Shown: in pieces, positions 1-5,025 of the stretch
Layout: each line of letters begins with the position of its first letter
Numbering within the stretch: the stretch's first letter is position 1
NCBI GenBank assembly: GCA_017889845.1
Contig: JAGGAJ010000073.1
Location: 1 to 8,752, forward strand
Direction of reading: 5' to 3'
Length of the DNA stretch: 8,752 bases
DNA from: Deltaproteobacteria bacterium
Lineage (GTDB): Bacteria; Desulfobacterota; Deferrimicrobia; Deferrimicrobiales; Deferrimicrobiaceae
The notes under the pieces: model-generated
The model's database searches: none
Seen by the model: the letters and a program-made list of their open reading frames with translations, nothing else
Told to the model about the DNA's origin: nothing
Made by a program: the position numbers and the translations under genes

Positions 1-1
1 T

Positions 2-46
2 ACCATCTCCGCGATCGCCAAGGTGCTGAACGATGAAGCGACATGA
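2..46 (+). CDS. C-terminal fragment of an unknown cassette gene (cut by window start)
   Basis: Frame 2 is open from the window edge and reads TISAIAKVLNDEAT before a TGA at 44-46. The residues are helix-like and protein-like, whereas the other two forward frames give unconvincing peptides. It lies about 50 bp ahead of the first attC, where the gene of the preceding cassette should end. An alternative ORF starts with ATG at 43, overlapping this stop, and runs through the attC to a stop at 166-168; its second half is merely translated attC, so I do not call it. The function is unknown and the call is weak because only 14 codons are present. Confidence 0.3.
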   Translation, partial: TISAIAKVLNDEAT

Positions 47-95
47 TGGTCATCGAAGAAAATCTGGCCATCGGGGGTCGTCGGAGGAAACTGCC

Positions 96-170
96 ACCCA
101 ACAACAGGTTGAAGCTGACGGCTGCCCTGCGAAAACACGGAGGTCCCGCAGCGAAAGCCGGGCGTTAGGC
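96..170 (+). other. attC recombination site 1
   Basis: The R'' box ACCCAAC (96-102) and the core box GTTAGGC (164-170) bracket 75 bp. Inside, the left half carries a run near 103-122 (AACAGGTTGAAGCTGACGGC) that can fold back imperfectly on the right half around GCAGCGAAAGCC. The left half closely matches those of sites 2 and 5, so these three form one sub-type. Recombination would occur at the G/TT of the core, placing the next cassette start at about 165. Confidence 0.82.
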
Positions 171-253
171 GTCAAATGGGTGTCGAAATCGAGCTCGCCC
201 ACTCGATTACAGAGGGCCATTCCCGGCGTTACCCATCGAAAGGAGATCGAATT

Positions 254-703
254 ATGTCCAGCACAATCCACCTTCATCGTGTCCTCCGGGCCACGCCCGA
301 GCGGGTCTATCGGGCGTTCCTCGATCCGGAAGCAATGGTCAAATGGCTCCCTCCAAACGGATTCACCGGCAAGGTTCACCAGATGGACGCTCGGGTGGGT
401 GGCTCCTACAAGATGTCGTTCACGAACTTCACCACGGGCAAGAGCCACTCCTTCGGCGGGGAGTATCTCGAATTGGTACCACACGAACGAATTCGCCACA
501 CCGACAGGTTCGACGATCCGAATCTACCCGGCCTGATGCACGTGACCATCACCTTCAAGAAGGTGTCCTGTGGGACTGAGATAAACATCACTCAGGAAGG
601 GGTCCCCGATTTCATTCCGGCCGAGGGATGCTATCTTGGCTGGCAAGAGTCGCTTGCCCTTCTGGCGAAACTGGTCGAGGCGGAGATTCCAGATGAGCCA
701 TGA
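254..703 (+). CDS. SRPBCC / AHSA1-like (START-fold) cassette protein
   Basis: The product is 149 aa, normal for the SRPBCC superfamily branch related to Aha1 C-terminal and YndB-type proteins. It opens with a strand and the typical helix (RVLRATPERVYRAFLDPEAMVKWLPP), then GGSYKMSF, a central strand region with GGEYLELVPHERIRHTDRF, MHVTITF, and a C-terminal helix (GCYLGWQESLALLAKLVEAE). These proteins form a hydrophobic ligand-binding cup; the ligand and cellular role cannot be told from sequence. I chose ATG 254 over the in-frame ATG 176 because AGGAG at 241-245 sits 8 nt before it and the fold begins there. The stop is 16 bp before attC 2, the usual cassette layout. The gene appears intact and has no visible promoter of its own. 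The fold is fairly certain, the function unknown. Confidence 0.85.
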   Translation: MSSTIHLHRVLRATPERVYRAFLDPEAMVKWLPPNGFTGKVHQMDARVGGSYKMSFTNFTTGKSHSFGGEYLELVPHERIRHTDRFDDPNLPGLMHVTITFKKVSCGTEINITQEGVPDFIPAEGCYLGWQESLALLAKLVEAEIPDEP

Positions 704-719
704 AGTCAATCAGATTGCC

Positions 720-795
720 GCCTAACCACAGGCTGGAGCTGATGGCTGCCCGGCGGGGGATCATGAGTCCCCGCAGCTCAGCTTGAGAGTTAGGC
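720..795 (+). other. attC recombination site 2
   Basis: GCCTAAC (720-726) and GTTAGGC (789-795) are perfect complements at the two ends of a 76-bp site. Within, CAGGCTGGAGCTG on the left pairs with CAGCTCAGCTTG on the right, leaving one unpaired G: the extrahelical base that directs strand choice in attC sites. It closes the SRPBCC cassette. Confidence 0.87.
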
Positions 796-921
796 AGATT
801 CTGGATAGAGGTGTGGACTTCCCCCGGTTCGTTCGCGAGCGCCGAACCGAGTGAGAAGGAGTTGGCTCGACGCAAAAAGATGGCAAATGAGATGCAGTGA
901 TGTGAAGAGGACATCCGTGCG
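796..921 (+). other. Short cassette with no convincing gene
   Basis: The body between attC 2 and attC 3 is only about 126 bp. The best forward reading is a GTG at 811 running to TGA at 898-900 (29 codons, VWTSPGSF...KKMANEMQ), with a poor ribosome-binding site. A 7-codon ATG ORF at 880 is the only ATG-started alternative in that frame. An inverted repeat GGTTCG...CGAACC spans 826-848. The minus strand has an ORF starting at 914, but it runs straight through attC 2 into the neighbouring gene. This could be a non-coding cassette, a small-RNA cassette or a deletion remnant; nothing in it is recognised. Confidence 0.45.
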
Positions 922-981
922 CGCTAACCATTCATTCAAGCCGGCGCCACTTCGTGGCGCGGCTTAATTCAGGCGTTAGGC
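922..981 (+). other. attC recombination site 3 (60-bp, aadA-type)
   Basis: The core GTTAGGC lies at 975-981; the left box CGCTAAC (922-928) departs from consensus at its first bases. The 60-bp length, ATTCATTCAAGCC on the left, GGCTTAATTCAGGC on the right and the GGCGCCAC-TTC-GTGGCGC hairpin between them closely resemble the attC of the aadA cassettes of mobile class 1 integrons, as I remember them. The long paired arms make this the strongest site of the five. Confidence 0.92.
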
Positions 982-1009
982 GCGGGCAGACCCGAGGGGC
1001 ACGACGAAC

Positions 1010-1375
1010 ATGAGAAAGCTGGTTGTGGGGACCTTCCTGACTCTGGATGGCGTCATGCAAGCACCCGGCGGCCCCGACGAGGATCGTGACGGCGGCTTCC
1101 TGGCCGAAGGCTACCGACCCGGCGGACGAGAACGCGACCGCGCTCAACACCAGACCGAAATACGTGGCCTCGCGTACACTCAACACGGTCATCTGGAACA
1201 ACTCCCGGCTGCTCAAGGGGAACGTTGCCGAGGAGGTCCAGAAGCTCAAGGCGCAGGATGGCGGCGAGATCCAAGTCCACGGCAGCGGCGACCTCCTCCC
1301 GGCGGCCTCAAGTATGGCGAAGCAGAGGTCGGCGAGGAAACGGTGATCTTCGATTCAGACACAGCATACAAGTGA
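1010..1375 (+). pseudogene. Decayed RibD/DHFR-family reductase with internal deletions
   Basis: Three pieces of one 'dihydrofolate reductase family' (RibD C-terminal-like) protein lie in order but in changing frames. The N-terminus MRKLVVGTFLTLDGVMQAPG through DEDRDGGF occupies 1010-1099. A central piece from WPKATDPADENA through KYVASRTLN, NSRLLKGNVAEEV and GEIQVHGSGDL occupies 1101-1295 in another frame. A tail around LKYGEAEVGEE (about 1310-1375) returns to the first frame. Intact relatives are roughly 190-215 aa. About 40 residues (with the LLLGRKTYE-like region) are missing between the first two pieces, and some 60 before the tail. GAGGGG at 994-999 still precedes the ATG. Translated from the ATG, the gene gives a 121-residue protein mostly out of frame, so it is probably inactive. 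The identity rests on recalled family motifs. Confidence 0.8.
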
Positions 1376-1384
1376 CACGTCAGC

Positions 1385-1448
1385 GCCTAGCAACCGGTTT
1401 CAGCGGACGGTCTGCGGCGTGGCACGCCGCTGAACCGGAGCGTTAGGC
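1385..1448 (+). other. attC recombination site 4
   Basis: The left box GCCTAGC (1385-1391, one change from GCCTAAC) and the core GTTAGGC (1442-1448) enclose 64 bp. CCGGTTTCAGCGG on the left pairs with CCGCTGAACCGG on the right, again with one extra base, and an inner GCGGCGT-GGC-ACGCCGC hairpin caps the structure. It starts 9 bp after the stop of the decayed reductase. Confidence 0.85.
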
Positions 1449-1492
1449 TATTTAACAAAGGGTATTCTTTGGATATTGAAGGAGATATATTT

Positions 1493-1681
1493 ATGGATTA
1501 TTGCAAAGGGAAAACAACAAAGGTGTTGGTTGATTATTTTGGTTGTGATTTCAGACAAATAACCCATGCGTTGGAAGTGCAAGAATATGTCCCATCACGA
1601 TACGATTATGTTGAGCTGAAAATCCTCAAAGAGGCCGATATAATTGTGAACAAGTTGGAAGGAAAAAGAGAATTATTATAA
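1493..1681 (+). CDS. Small AT-rich cassette ORF, probable internally deleted HD-domain protein
   Basis: ATG 1493 is preceded by AAGGAG (1479-1484) with 8-nt spacing, better than the in-frame TTG at 1469. It encodes 62 aa in strikingly AT-rich DNA. The first half (VLVDYFGCDFRQITHALEVQEY) resembles the start of a family of HD-domain phosphohydrolases ('YFG.D..RI.HAL.V..Y'), and the last part (YVELKILKEADIIVNKLE) resembles their C-terminal segment ('F.IL.EADFLVN'). The middle, which would carry the catalytic HD residues and roughly 80-100 residues of helices, is absent, so it should lack phosphohydrolase activity. The junction, around residues 32-40, is in frame. It may be a relic, or a short protein that kept a partner-binding surface. 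The ORF is well supported; the HD origin is inference from recalled motifs. Confidence 0.7.
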   Translation: MDYCKGKTTKVLVDYFGCDFRQITHALEVQEYVPSRYDYVELKILKEADIIVNKLEGKRELL

Positions 1682-1688
1682 AAATGCC

Positions 1689-1758
1689 GCCCAACAACAG
1701 GCTGAAGCCGACGGCCCACCCGGCGAACTTCCTGTGTTCCCTCAGCTGAACGTTAGGT
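1689..1758 (+). other. attC recombination site 5 (last in array) with extended flanking inverted repeat
   Basis: GCCCAAC (1689-1695) and GTTAGGT (1752-1758) delimit 70 bp. CAGGCTGAAG on the left pairs with CTCAGCTGAA on the right with one extrahelical G. The 9-bp arms AATGCCGCC (1683-1691) and GGCGGCATT (1759-1767) are perfect complements and lengthen the fold beyond the normal boxes into the next unit. The left half matches sites 1 and 2. Confidence 0.86.
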
Positions 1759-1795
1759 GGCGGCATTCGAAAGGCACTCAGTAGAAAGGTCGGCC

Positions 1796-2482
1796 ATGCA
1801 TCAGGAGTTGCACCGCAGCGAGCGGATCGGATGGTTGCGCGCGGCCGTCCTCGGCGCCAACGATGGCCTCATTTCCACGAGCAGCCTGGTTGTCGGTGTG
1901 GCTGCTGCCGAGCCGGGCCGCGTGGCGATCCTGCTGGCTGCGGTCGCGGGGCTGGCGGCCGGCGCCCTTTCTATGGCAGCCGGCGAGTACGTCTCGGTCA
2001 GCTCCCAAGCGGACACCGAGCATGCCGATCTCGCCCGGGAGCGTGGCGAACTCGCGAACTCGCCGGAGGCCGAGCGGGACGAGTTGGCGGGGCTCTACAT
2101 CGCACGGGGACTAAGCCGTGTGCTTGCGATCCAGGTTGCAGATCAACTGATGGCACACGATGCCCTGGGAGCCCATGCCCGGGACGAGCTCGGCATCCAT
2201 GAGACGACGCGGGCCCGCCCGATACAGGCAGCGGTAGCGTCAGCGACCTCCTTTGCGGTAGGGGCGGCGCCACCGGCCGTTCTCGCCGCGTTGTTGCCCG
2301 CAGGGAGCCTGACACCGGGCGTGGCGGGAGTGACCTTGGGGCTCCTCCTCGTGCTCGGGGGCGTGGCGGCTCGCCTTGGCGGTGCTCCGCTCGCACGGGG
2401 GGCTCTGCGGGTCGCGTTCTGGGGTGCGGTGGCCATGGGGTGTACTGCCGCAGTCGGACGTCTCTTCGGTGCGGTCGTCTAG
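1796..2482 (+). CDS. VIT-family (CCC1/VIT1-like) Fe/Mn transporter
   Basis: The product is 228 aa, the usual length for bacterial VIT-family membrane proteins, which move Fe2+ or Mn2+ across membranes and aid metal storage or detoxification. The signature is clear: HRSERIGWLRAAVLGANDGL, then STSSLVVGVAAA (first membrane helix, about 15-38) and ILLAAVAGLAAGALSMAAGEYVSVSSQ (about 45-70). A charged cytosolic stretch rich in Glu (about 72-140) corresponds to the metal-binding helices. Three hydrophobic segments follow (about 145-170, 174-194 and 204-226), giving about five. I chose ATG 1796 because the family motif follows at once and AAAGG lies just upstream; the longer ORF begins inside attC 5. 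It starts 38 bp after the core of attC 5, as a cassette gene would, but no attC follows it. The DNA is much more GC-rich than the ORFs on either side. The gene appears intact. Confidence 0.9.
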   Translation: MHQELHRSERIGWLRAAVLGANDGLISTSSLVVGVAAAEPGRVAILLAAVAGLAAGALSMAAGEYVSVSSQADTEHADLARERGELANSPEAERDELAGLYIARGLSRVLAIQVADQLMAHDALGAHARDELGIHETTRARPIQAAVASATSFAVGAAPPAVLAALLPAGSLTPGVAGVTLGLLLVLGGVAARLGGAPLARGALRVAFWGAVAMGCTAAVGRLFGAVV

Positions 2483-2509
2483 AAGCACTATCCAAAAGGG
2501 AAATACAGA

Positions 2510-2803
2510 ATGAGACCAAGGGATATTATCAATCGAAGAAAGAATATTTACTTGGTGATCGTGGCAATAAGTTTCGGAGTGTTTGCTGTTGTGGCATTTG
2601 CGGAAAAATATTTGCCGGAACCATTGGGGAAAGCGATCTCGTATGGGGCAGGCAGTGTATTCCTGGTCGGTGTGTTATTTGTGTACTTCGGAATAAAATG
2701 TCCTAAATGCAATAAAACATTGGGGCTGAATTTCGTATACGCAGAGGAAAAACTGACACATTGTCCACGGTGCAACGTAAATTTCGATGAGGATTCCCTG
2801 TGA
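2510..2803 (+). CDS. Small two-TM membrane protein with C-terminal zinc ribbon
   Basis: The product is 97 aa. Basic residues at the N-terminus (RPRDIINRRKN) precede two membrane helices (about 13-31 and 41-62). A short cytosolic tail then has two CxxC knuckles, C64-C67 (CPKC) and C85-C88 (CPRC), spaced as in a zinc ribbon, and an acidic end. I recall similar short membrane/zinc-ribbon proteins as frequent hypothetical cargo of Vibrio and Shewanella integrons, which would fit this place, but no attC closes it. AAAGGG (2495-2500) precedes ATG 2510. It starts 27 bp after the VIT stop, so the two may be co-transcribed, yet it is far more AT-rich than the VIT gene, so the two probably have different origins. 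Function unknown. Confidence 0.75.
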   Translation: MRPRDIINRRKNIYLVIVAISFGVFAVVAFAEKYLPEPLGKAISYGAGSVFLVGVLFVYFGIKCPKCNKTLGLNFVYAEEKLTHCPRCNVNFDEDSL

Positions 2804-2843
2804 AAACAGATCCGGGGAAATTCGCCTCTCTTGCCCTTAAGAA

Positions 2844-2917
2844 ATCGGTTCGAGGATCGGTTCCGGCGGTGTGCAGGGGTTACAGCGGCGCGTACCGGCG
2901 TTCTCACCGATCGGTTT
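2844..2917 (+). repeat. Three ATCGGTT direct repeats upstream of the rplM promoter
   Basis: ATCGGTTC occurs at 2844-2851 and 2856-2863 (12-bp period), and ATCGGTTT at 2910-2917. The last copy lies within a perfect 10-bp palindrome ACCGATCGGT (2906-2915), ending 6 bp before the -35 box. The remaining bases between 2804 and 2921 show no gene, tRNA or attC. The repeats could be operator sites or chance. Confidence 0.35.
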
Positions 2918-2921
2918 CCCC

Positions 2922-2950
2922 TTGACGGCCGGTCCGCCTTGCGCTCTAAT
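2922..2950 (+). promoter_or_regulatory. Sigma70-type promoter of rplM-rpsI
   Basis: TTGACG (2922-2927) and TCTAAT (2945-2950) are separated by 17 bp, close to the sigma70 consensus at the ideal spacing. Transcription would start near 2957, giving a leader of under 30 nt before the rplM ATG. It is placed between the cassette region and the ribosomal operon, so rplM and rpsI need not depend on transcription from the array. Confidence 0.75.
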
Positions 2951-2984
2951 ACTAATCTTTGATTTCGAGGGGAAGGTTTGCGCG

Positions 2985-3425
2985 ATGAAAACGACGAGAA
3001 TGCTGACCCGGGAAGATGCCGACCAGAAGTGGTACGTGGTGGACGCGAAGGACAAGGTCCTCGGGCGGCTGGCCACGAAGGTCGCGGACGTCCTCCGGGG
3101 AAAGCACAAGCCGACGTTCACCCCCAACGCCGACATCGGGGACTTCGTCATCGTAGTGAACGCCGGAAAGGTGAGGCTAACCGGCAAGAAGATGACCGAC
3201 AAGGTGTACTACCACCACACCGGCTTCATGGGGGGGTTGAAGTCCACCACCCCGGAGAAGGTGCTCGGGGGCAAGCACCCCGAGCGGGTAGTCGAATGGG
3301 CAGTCCGGGGGATGCTCCCGAAGACGCGTCTCGGGGACCGGCTGTTCACCAAGCTCAAGGTATACGCCGGGCCGGACCACCCGCACAGGGCGCAGCAGCC
3401 GCAGGTGCTGGCCGTCAACGAATAG
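2985..3425 (+). CDS. rplM: 50S ribosomal protein L13
   Basis: The product is 146 aa (family about 142), a primary binder of 23S rRNA needed early in large-subunit assembly. Family motifs run the whole length: WYVVDAKDKVLGRLA (16-30), LRGKHKPTFTPNADIGDFVIVVNA (37-60), VRLTGKKMTDKVYYHHTGFMGGLK (63-86), AVRGMLPKTRLGDRLFTKLKVYAGPDHPH (105-133) and the AQQP near the end. ATG 2985 (MKTT...) is chosen from the family N-terminus and the purine-rich AGGGGAAGG (2968-2976) ahead of it; the upstream in-frame ATG at 2871 lies before the promoter. It is the first gene of the rplM-rpsI operon, the near-universal bacterial pairing. Confidence 0.98.
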   Translation: MKTTRMLTREDADQKWYVVDAKDKVLGRLATKVADVLRGKHKPTFTPNADIGDFVIVVNAGKVRLTGKKMTDKVYYHHTGFMGGLKSTTPEKVLGGKHPERVVEWAVRGMLPKTRLGDRLFTKLKVYAGPDHPHRAQQPQVLAVNE

Positions 3426-3441
3426 GAGGGACCACCGCACC

Positions 3442-3834
3442 ATGGCACAGCTGAAGGTGTATGCCACCGGGAAGCGGAAAACCGCGGTCGCCCGGGTCTA
3501 CCTCAAGGCCGGGAGCGGCCGGATCACGGTCAACGGCCGGGAGTTCGACGATTACTTCCCGGTCCTGGCCCTGCGCGCGGTCGCAACCCAGCCCCTGGTC
3601 CTCACGGGAAAGCGCACGAGCCTGGACGTCGAGGTGAACATCGGCGGCGGTGGCCCCATGTCCCAGGCCGAGTCGGTGAAGTTCGGGATCGCCAAGGCGC
3701 TGCAGATCGAGAACCCCGAGCTGCGCACGTCCCTCAAGCGCGCCGGGCTCCTCACCCGCGACGCCCGCATCAAGGAGCGGAAGAAATACGGCCAACCGGG
3801 GGCGCGGAAACGGTTCCAGTTCTCCAAGCGGTAA
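3442..3834 (+). CDS. rpsI: 30S ribosomal protein S9
   Basis: The product is 130 aa, the family length. S9 binds the 3' major domain of 16S rRNA, and its C-terminal tail reaches the P-site tRNA. YATGKRKTAVARVYLKAGSG (7-26) is the family signature, and the basic C-terminus TRDARIKERKKYGQPGARKR followed by FQFSKR keeps the invariant final SKR. AGGAGGG (3424-3430) overlaps the rplM stop, 11 nt before ATG 3442. One oddity: after the GGGG stretch the usual GQAGA-I-RHGI-type segment is SQAESVKFGIAKAL (about 74-87), a noticeable change in a very conserved loop, though the rest is normal. Confidence 0.98.
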   Translation: MAQLKVYATGKRKTAVARVYLKAGSGRITVNGREFDDYFPVLALRAVATQPLVLTGKRTSLDVEVNIGGGGPMSQAESVKFGIAKALQIENPELRTSLKRAGLLTRDARIKERKKYGQPGARKRFQFSKR

Positions 3835-3875
3835 GCCGGGAAGGGGCGGAAAAGCCCCGAAACGGACGTTCTCCC

Positions 3876-3916
3876 GAAGGGGAAGGCCGGGCAACCCGCC
3901 TTCCCCTTCTTTTTTT
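3876..3916 (+). terminator. Rho-independent terminator of rplM-rpsI
   Basis: GAAGGGGAAGGC (3876-3887) pairs perfectly with GCCTTCCCCTTC (3898-3909). After one bulged C, GGG/CCC extends the stem by three pairs around a CAA loop. Seven T residues (3910-3916) follow directly. A smaller hairpin GGGGC...GCCCC (3843-3858) precedes it, 8 bp after the rpsI stop. It separates the ribosomal operon from argC. Confidence 0.93.
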
Positions 3917-3984
3917 CGCGGGCGGCGGGCAGCCGGGCACCCTCGCGGGGGAAACCCGATACAATGGAAAGGATGGGCAGTCCT

Positions 3985-5025
3985 ATGAAGCGCGTCGCGA
4001 TCTTCGGGGCGACCGGGTACACCGGCTTCGAGCTGGTCCGGATGCTCCTTTCCCACCCGGGGGTGAAGATCGTTGCCCTCACCTCCGAACAGTATTCCGA
4101 CCAGCCCCTCGCGCAGGCGTTTCCTCCGTTCAAGGGGAGGCTTTCCGGCGCAGCGTTCGGGAAGTTGGAGAAGCTTCTCGGTGCGGATTTCGACGCCGCC
4201 TTCCTCGCCCTGCCGCACACCGTCTCCTCCTCGGTCGCCGGGTCGCTCCTTTCGCGGGGTGTTCCCGTGATCGACCTGTCCGCCGACTTCCGGTTCCGCA
4301 GCATCCCGCTGTACGAGTCGGTCTACGGGGTGACGCACAAGAGCCCGAAGCTGTCGGAGTCGGCGGTCTACGGGCTGCCCGAGGTGTACCGGGAAAGAAT
4401 CCGGAAAACCCGGCTCGCCGCCGTCCCGGGCTGCTTCCCCACCTCCGTGATCCTGGGCCTGTATCCCCTGCTGAAGGAAGGGCTGATCGACCGCAAGGGG
4501 ATCGTGGCGGACTGCAAGACCGGGGTCTCCGGCGGCGGGCGGGGGCCTAGCCTCGGCTTCCACTACCCCGAGGTGGAGGAGGGCGTGCGGCCGTACGGAC
4601 TGCCGAAGCATCGCCACAACCCGGAGATGGACCAGGAGCTCTCGCTGGCGGCGGGCGACAGGGTGTCGGTCACCTTCGTCCCCCACCTGATGCCGATGGT
4701 CCGGGGGATTCTCGCCACCTGCTACGCCACGGCGAAGGCGAAGGTGACGGAGAATGACTTCGAGGCGGCGTACCGGAAGGCGTACGGGAAGGAGCCGTTC
4801 GTCCGGGTACTGCCGCCCGGGCTGCTTCCGTCCACCAAGGACGTGCGGGGGAGCAACTTCTGCGACATCGCCTGGCGGCTGGACGGGAGGAGCCGCCGCG
4901 CGGTGGTGGTCTCCGCCATCGACAACCTCGTCAAGGGCGCCTCGGGGGCGGCGGTCCAGTGCTTCAACCTGATGACGGGGTTCCCGGAGGAGGAGGGTCT
5001 CCGGGCGATGCCCCTCTACCCGTGA
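3985..5025 (+). CDS. argC: N-acetyl-gamma-glutamyl-phosphate reductase
   Basis: ArgC reduces N-acetylglutamyl-5-phosphate with NADPH to the semialdehyde, the third step of arginine synthesis. From ATG 3985 it is 346 aa (family about 340-350). The NADP-binding GATGYTG lies at 8-14, ALPHTVSSSVA at 75-85 and IDLSADFRF near 96-104. The catalytic Cys150 is in VPGCFPTS (commonly NPGCYPT), VSGGGRGPS follows, and the catalytic His211 lies in KHRHNPE. PHLMPMVRGI and NLVKGASGAAVQ complete the family. In-frame ATGs at 3964 and 3973 would add 7 and 4 residues. I prefer 3985 because MKRVAIFGATGYTG is the family start, with AAAGGA at 3968-3973. A weak -10-like TACAAT (3960-3965) has no clear -35. A terminator lies upstream, so it should head its own operon. 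Confidence 0.96.
   Translation: MKRVAIFGATGYTGFELVRMLLSHPGVKIVALTSEQYSDQPLAQAFPPFKGRLSGAAFGKLEKLLGADFDAAFLALPHTVSSSVAGSLLSRGVPVIDLSADFRFRSIPLYESVYGVTHKSPKLSESAVYGLPEVYRERIRKTRLAAVPGCFPTSVILGLYPLLKEGLIDRKGIVADCKTGVSGGGRGPSLGFHYPEVEEGVRPYGLPKHRHNPEMDQELSLAAGDRVSVTFVPHLMPMVRGILATCYATAKAKVTENDFEAAYRKAYGKEPFVRVLPPGLLPSTKDVRGSNFCDIAWRLDGRSRRAVVVSAIDNLVKGASGAAVQCFNLMTGFPEEEGLRAMPLYP

Larger units (their letters stand above)
1..1758 (+). mobile_element. Integron gene-cassette array segment (five attC sites, no integrase in window)
   Basis: Five attC-like sites of 60-76 bp are spaced along this stretch in the same orientation. Each has a left R'' box (RYYYAAC type, or a close variant) and a right core box GTTAGGC or GTTAGGT, with an imperfect fold-back between them. 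Four whole cassettes result, with boundaries near 164/165, 789/790, 975/976, 1442/1443 and 1752/1753, plus the tail of another at the left edge. Base composition changes sharply from cassette to cassette, from moderately GC-rich to clearly AT-rich, as expected of independently acquired units. By the known polarity of integrons (attI, then gene-attC units), an integrase would lie left of the window; none is seen, so this is either the distal part of an integron or an orphan attC cluster (CALIN). The left limit is only the window edge. Confidence 0.85.

Noticed and set aside
43..168. Forward ORF starting with ATGATG and running through attC 1
   Set aside because: Its second half (LPPNNRLKLTAALR...) is merely translated attC sequence, a common artefact in cassette arrays.
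612..914. Minus-strand 100-codon ORF over cassette B and attC 2
   Set aside because: It reads through an attC and into the SRPBCC gene, and no ribosome-binding site precedes its ATG at 914.
2483..2509. Possible hidden attC between the VIT and zinc-ribbon genes
   Set aside because: No GTTRRRY or RYYYAAC pair and no fold-back is present in these 27 bases.
2804..2921. Possible tRNA fragment or integration scar (GGTTCGA motif)
   Set aside because: Only an isolated GGTTCGA-like motif is present, with no acceptor, D or anticodon arms that fold around it.
3930..3965. Possible sigma54 or sigma70 promoter ahead of argC
   Set aside because: A GGGCAC motif has no correctly spaced GC element for sigma54, and the -10-like TACAAT has no -35 at 16-18 bp; too weak to annotate.
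3415..4686. 423-codon minus-strand ORF across rpsI and argC
   Set aside because: It lies antisense to two unmistakable conserved genes and the terminator, has Arg/Pro/Gly-rich low-complexity content, and arises from the stop-poor GC-rich complement.
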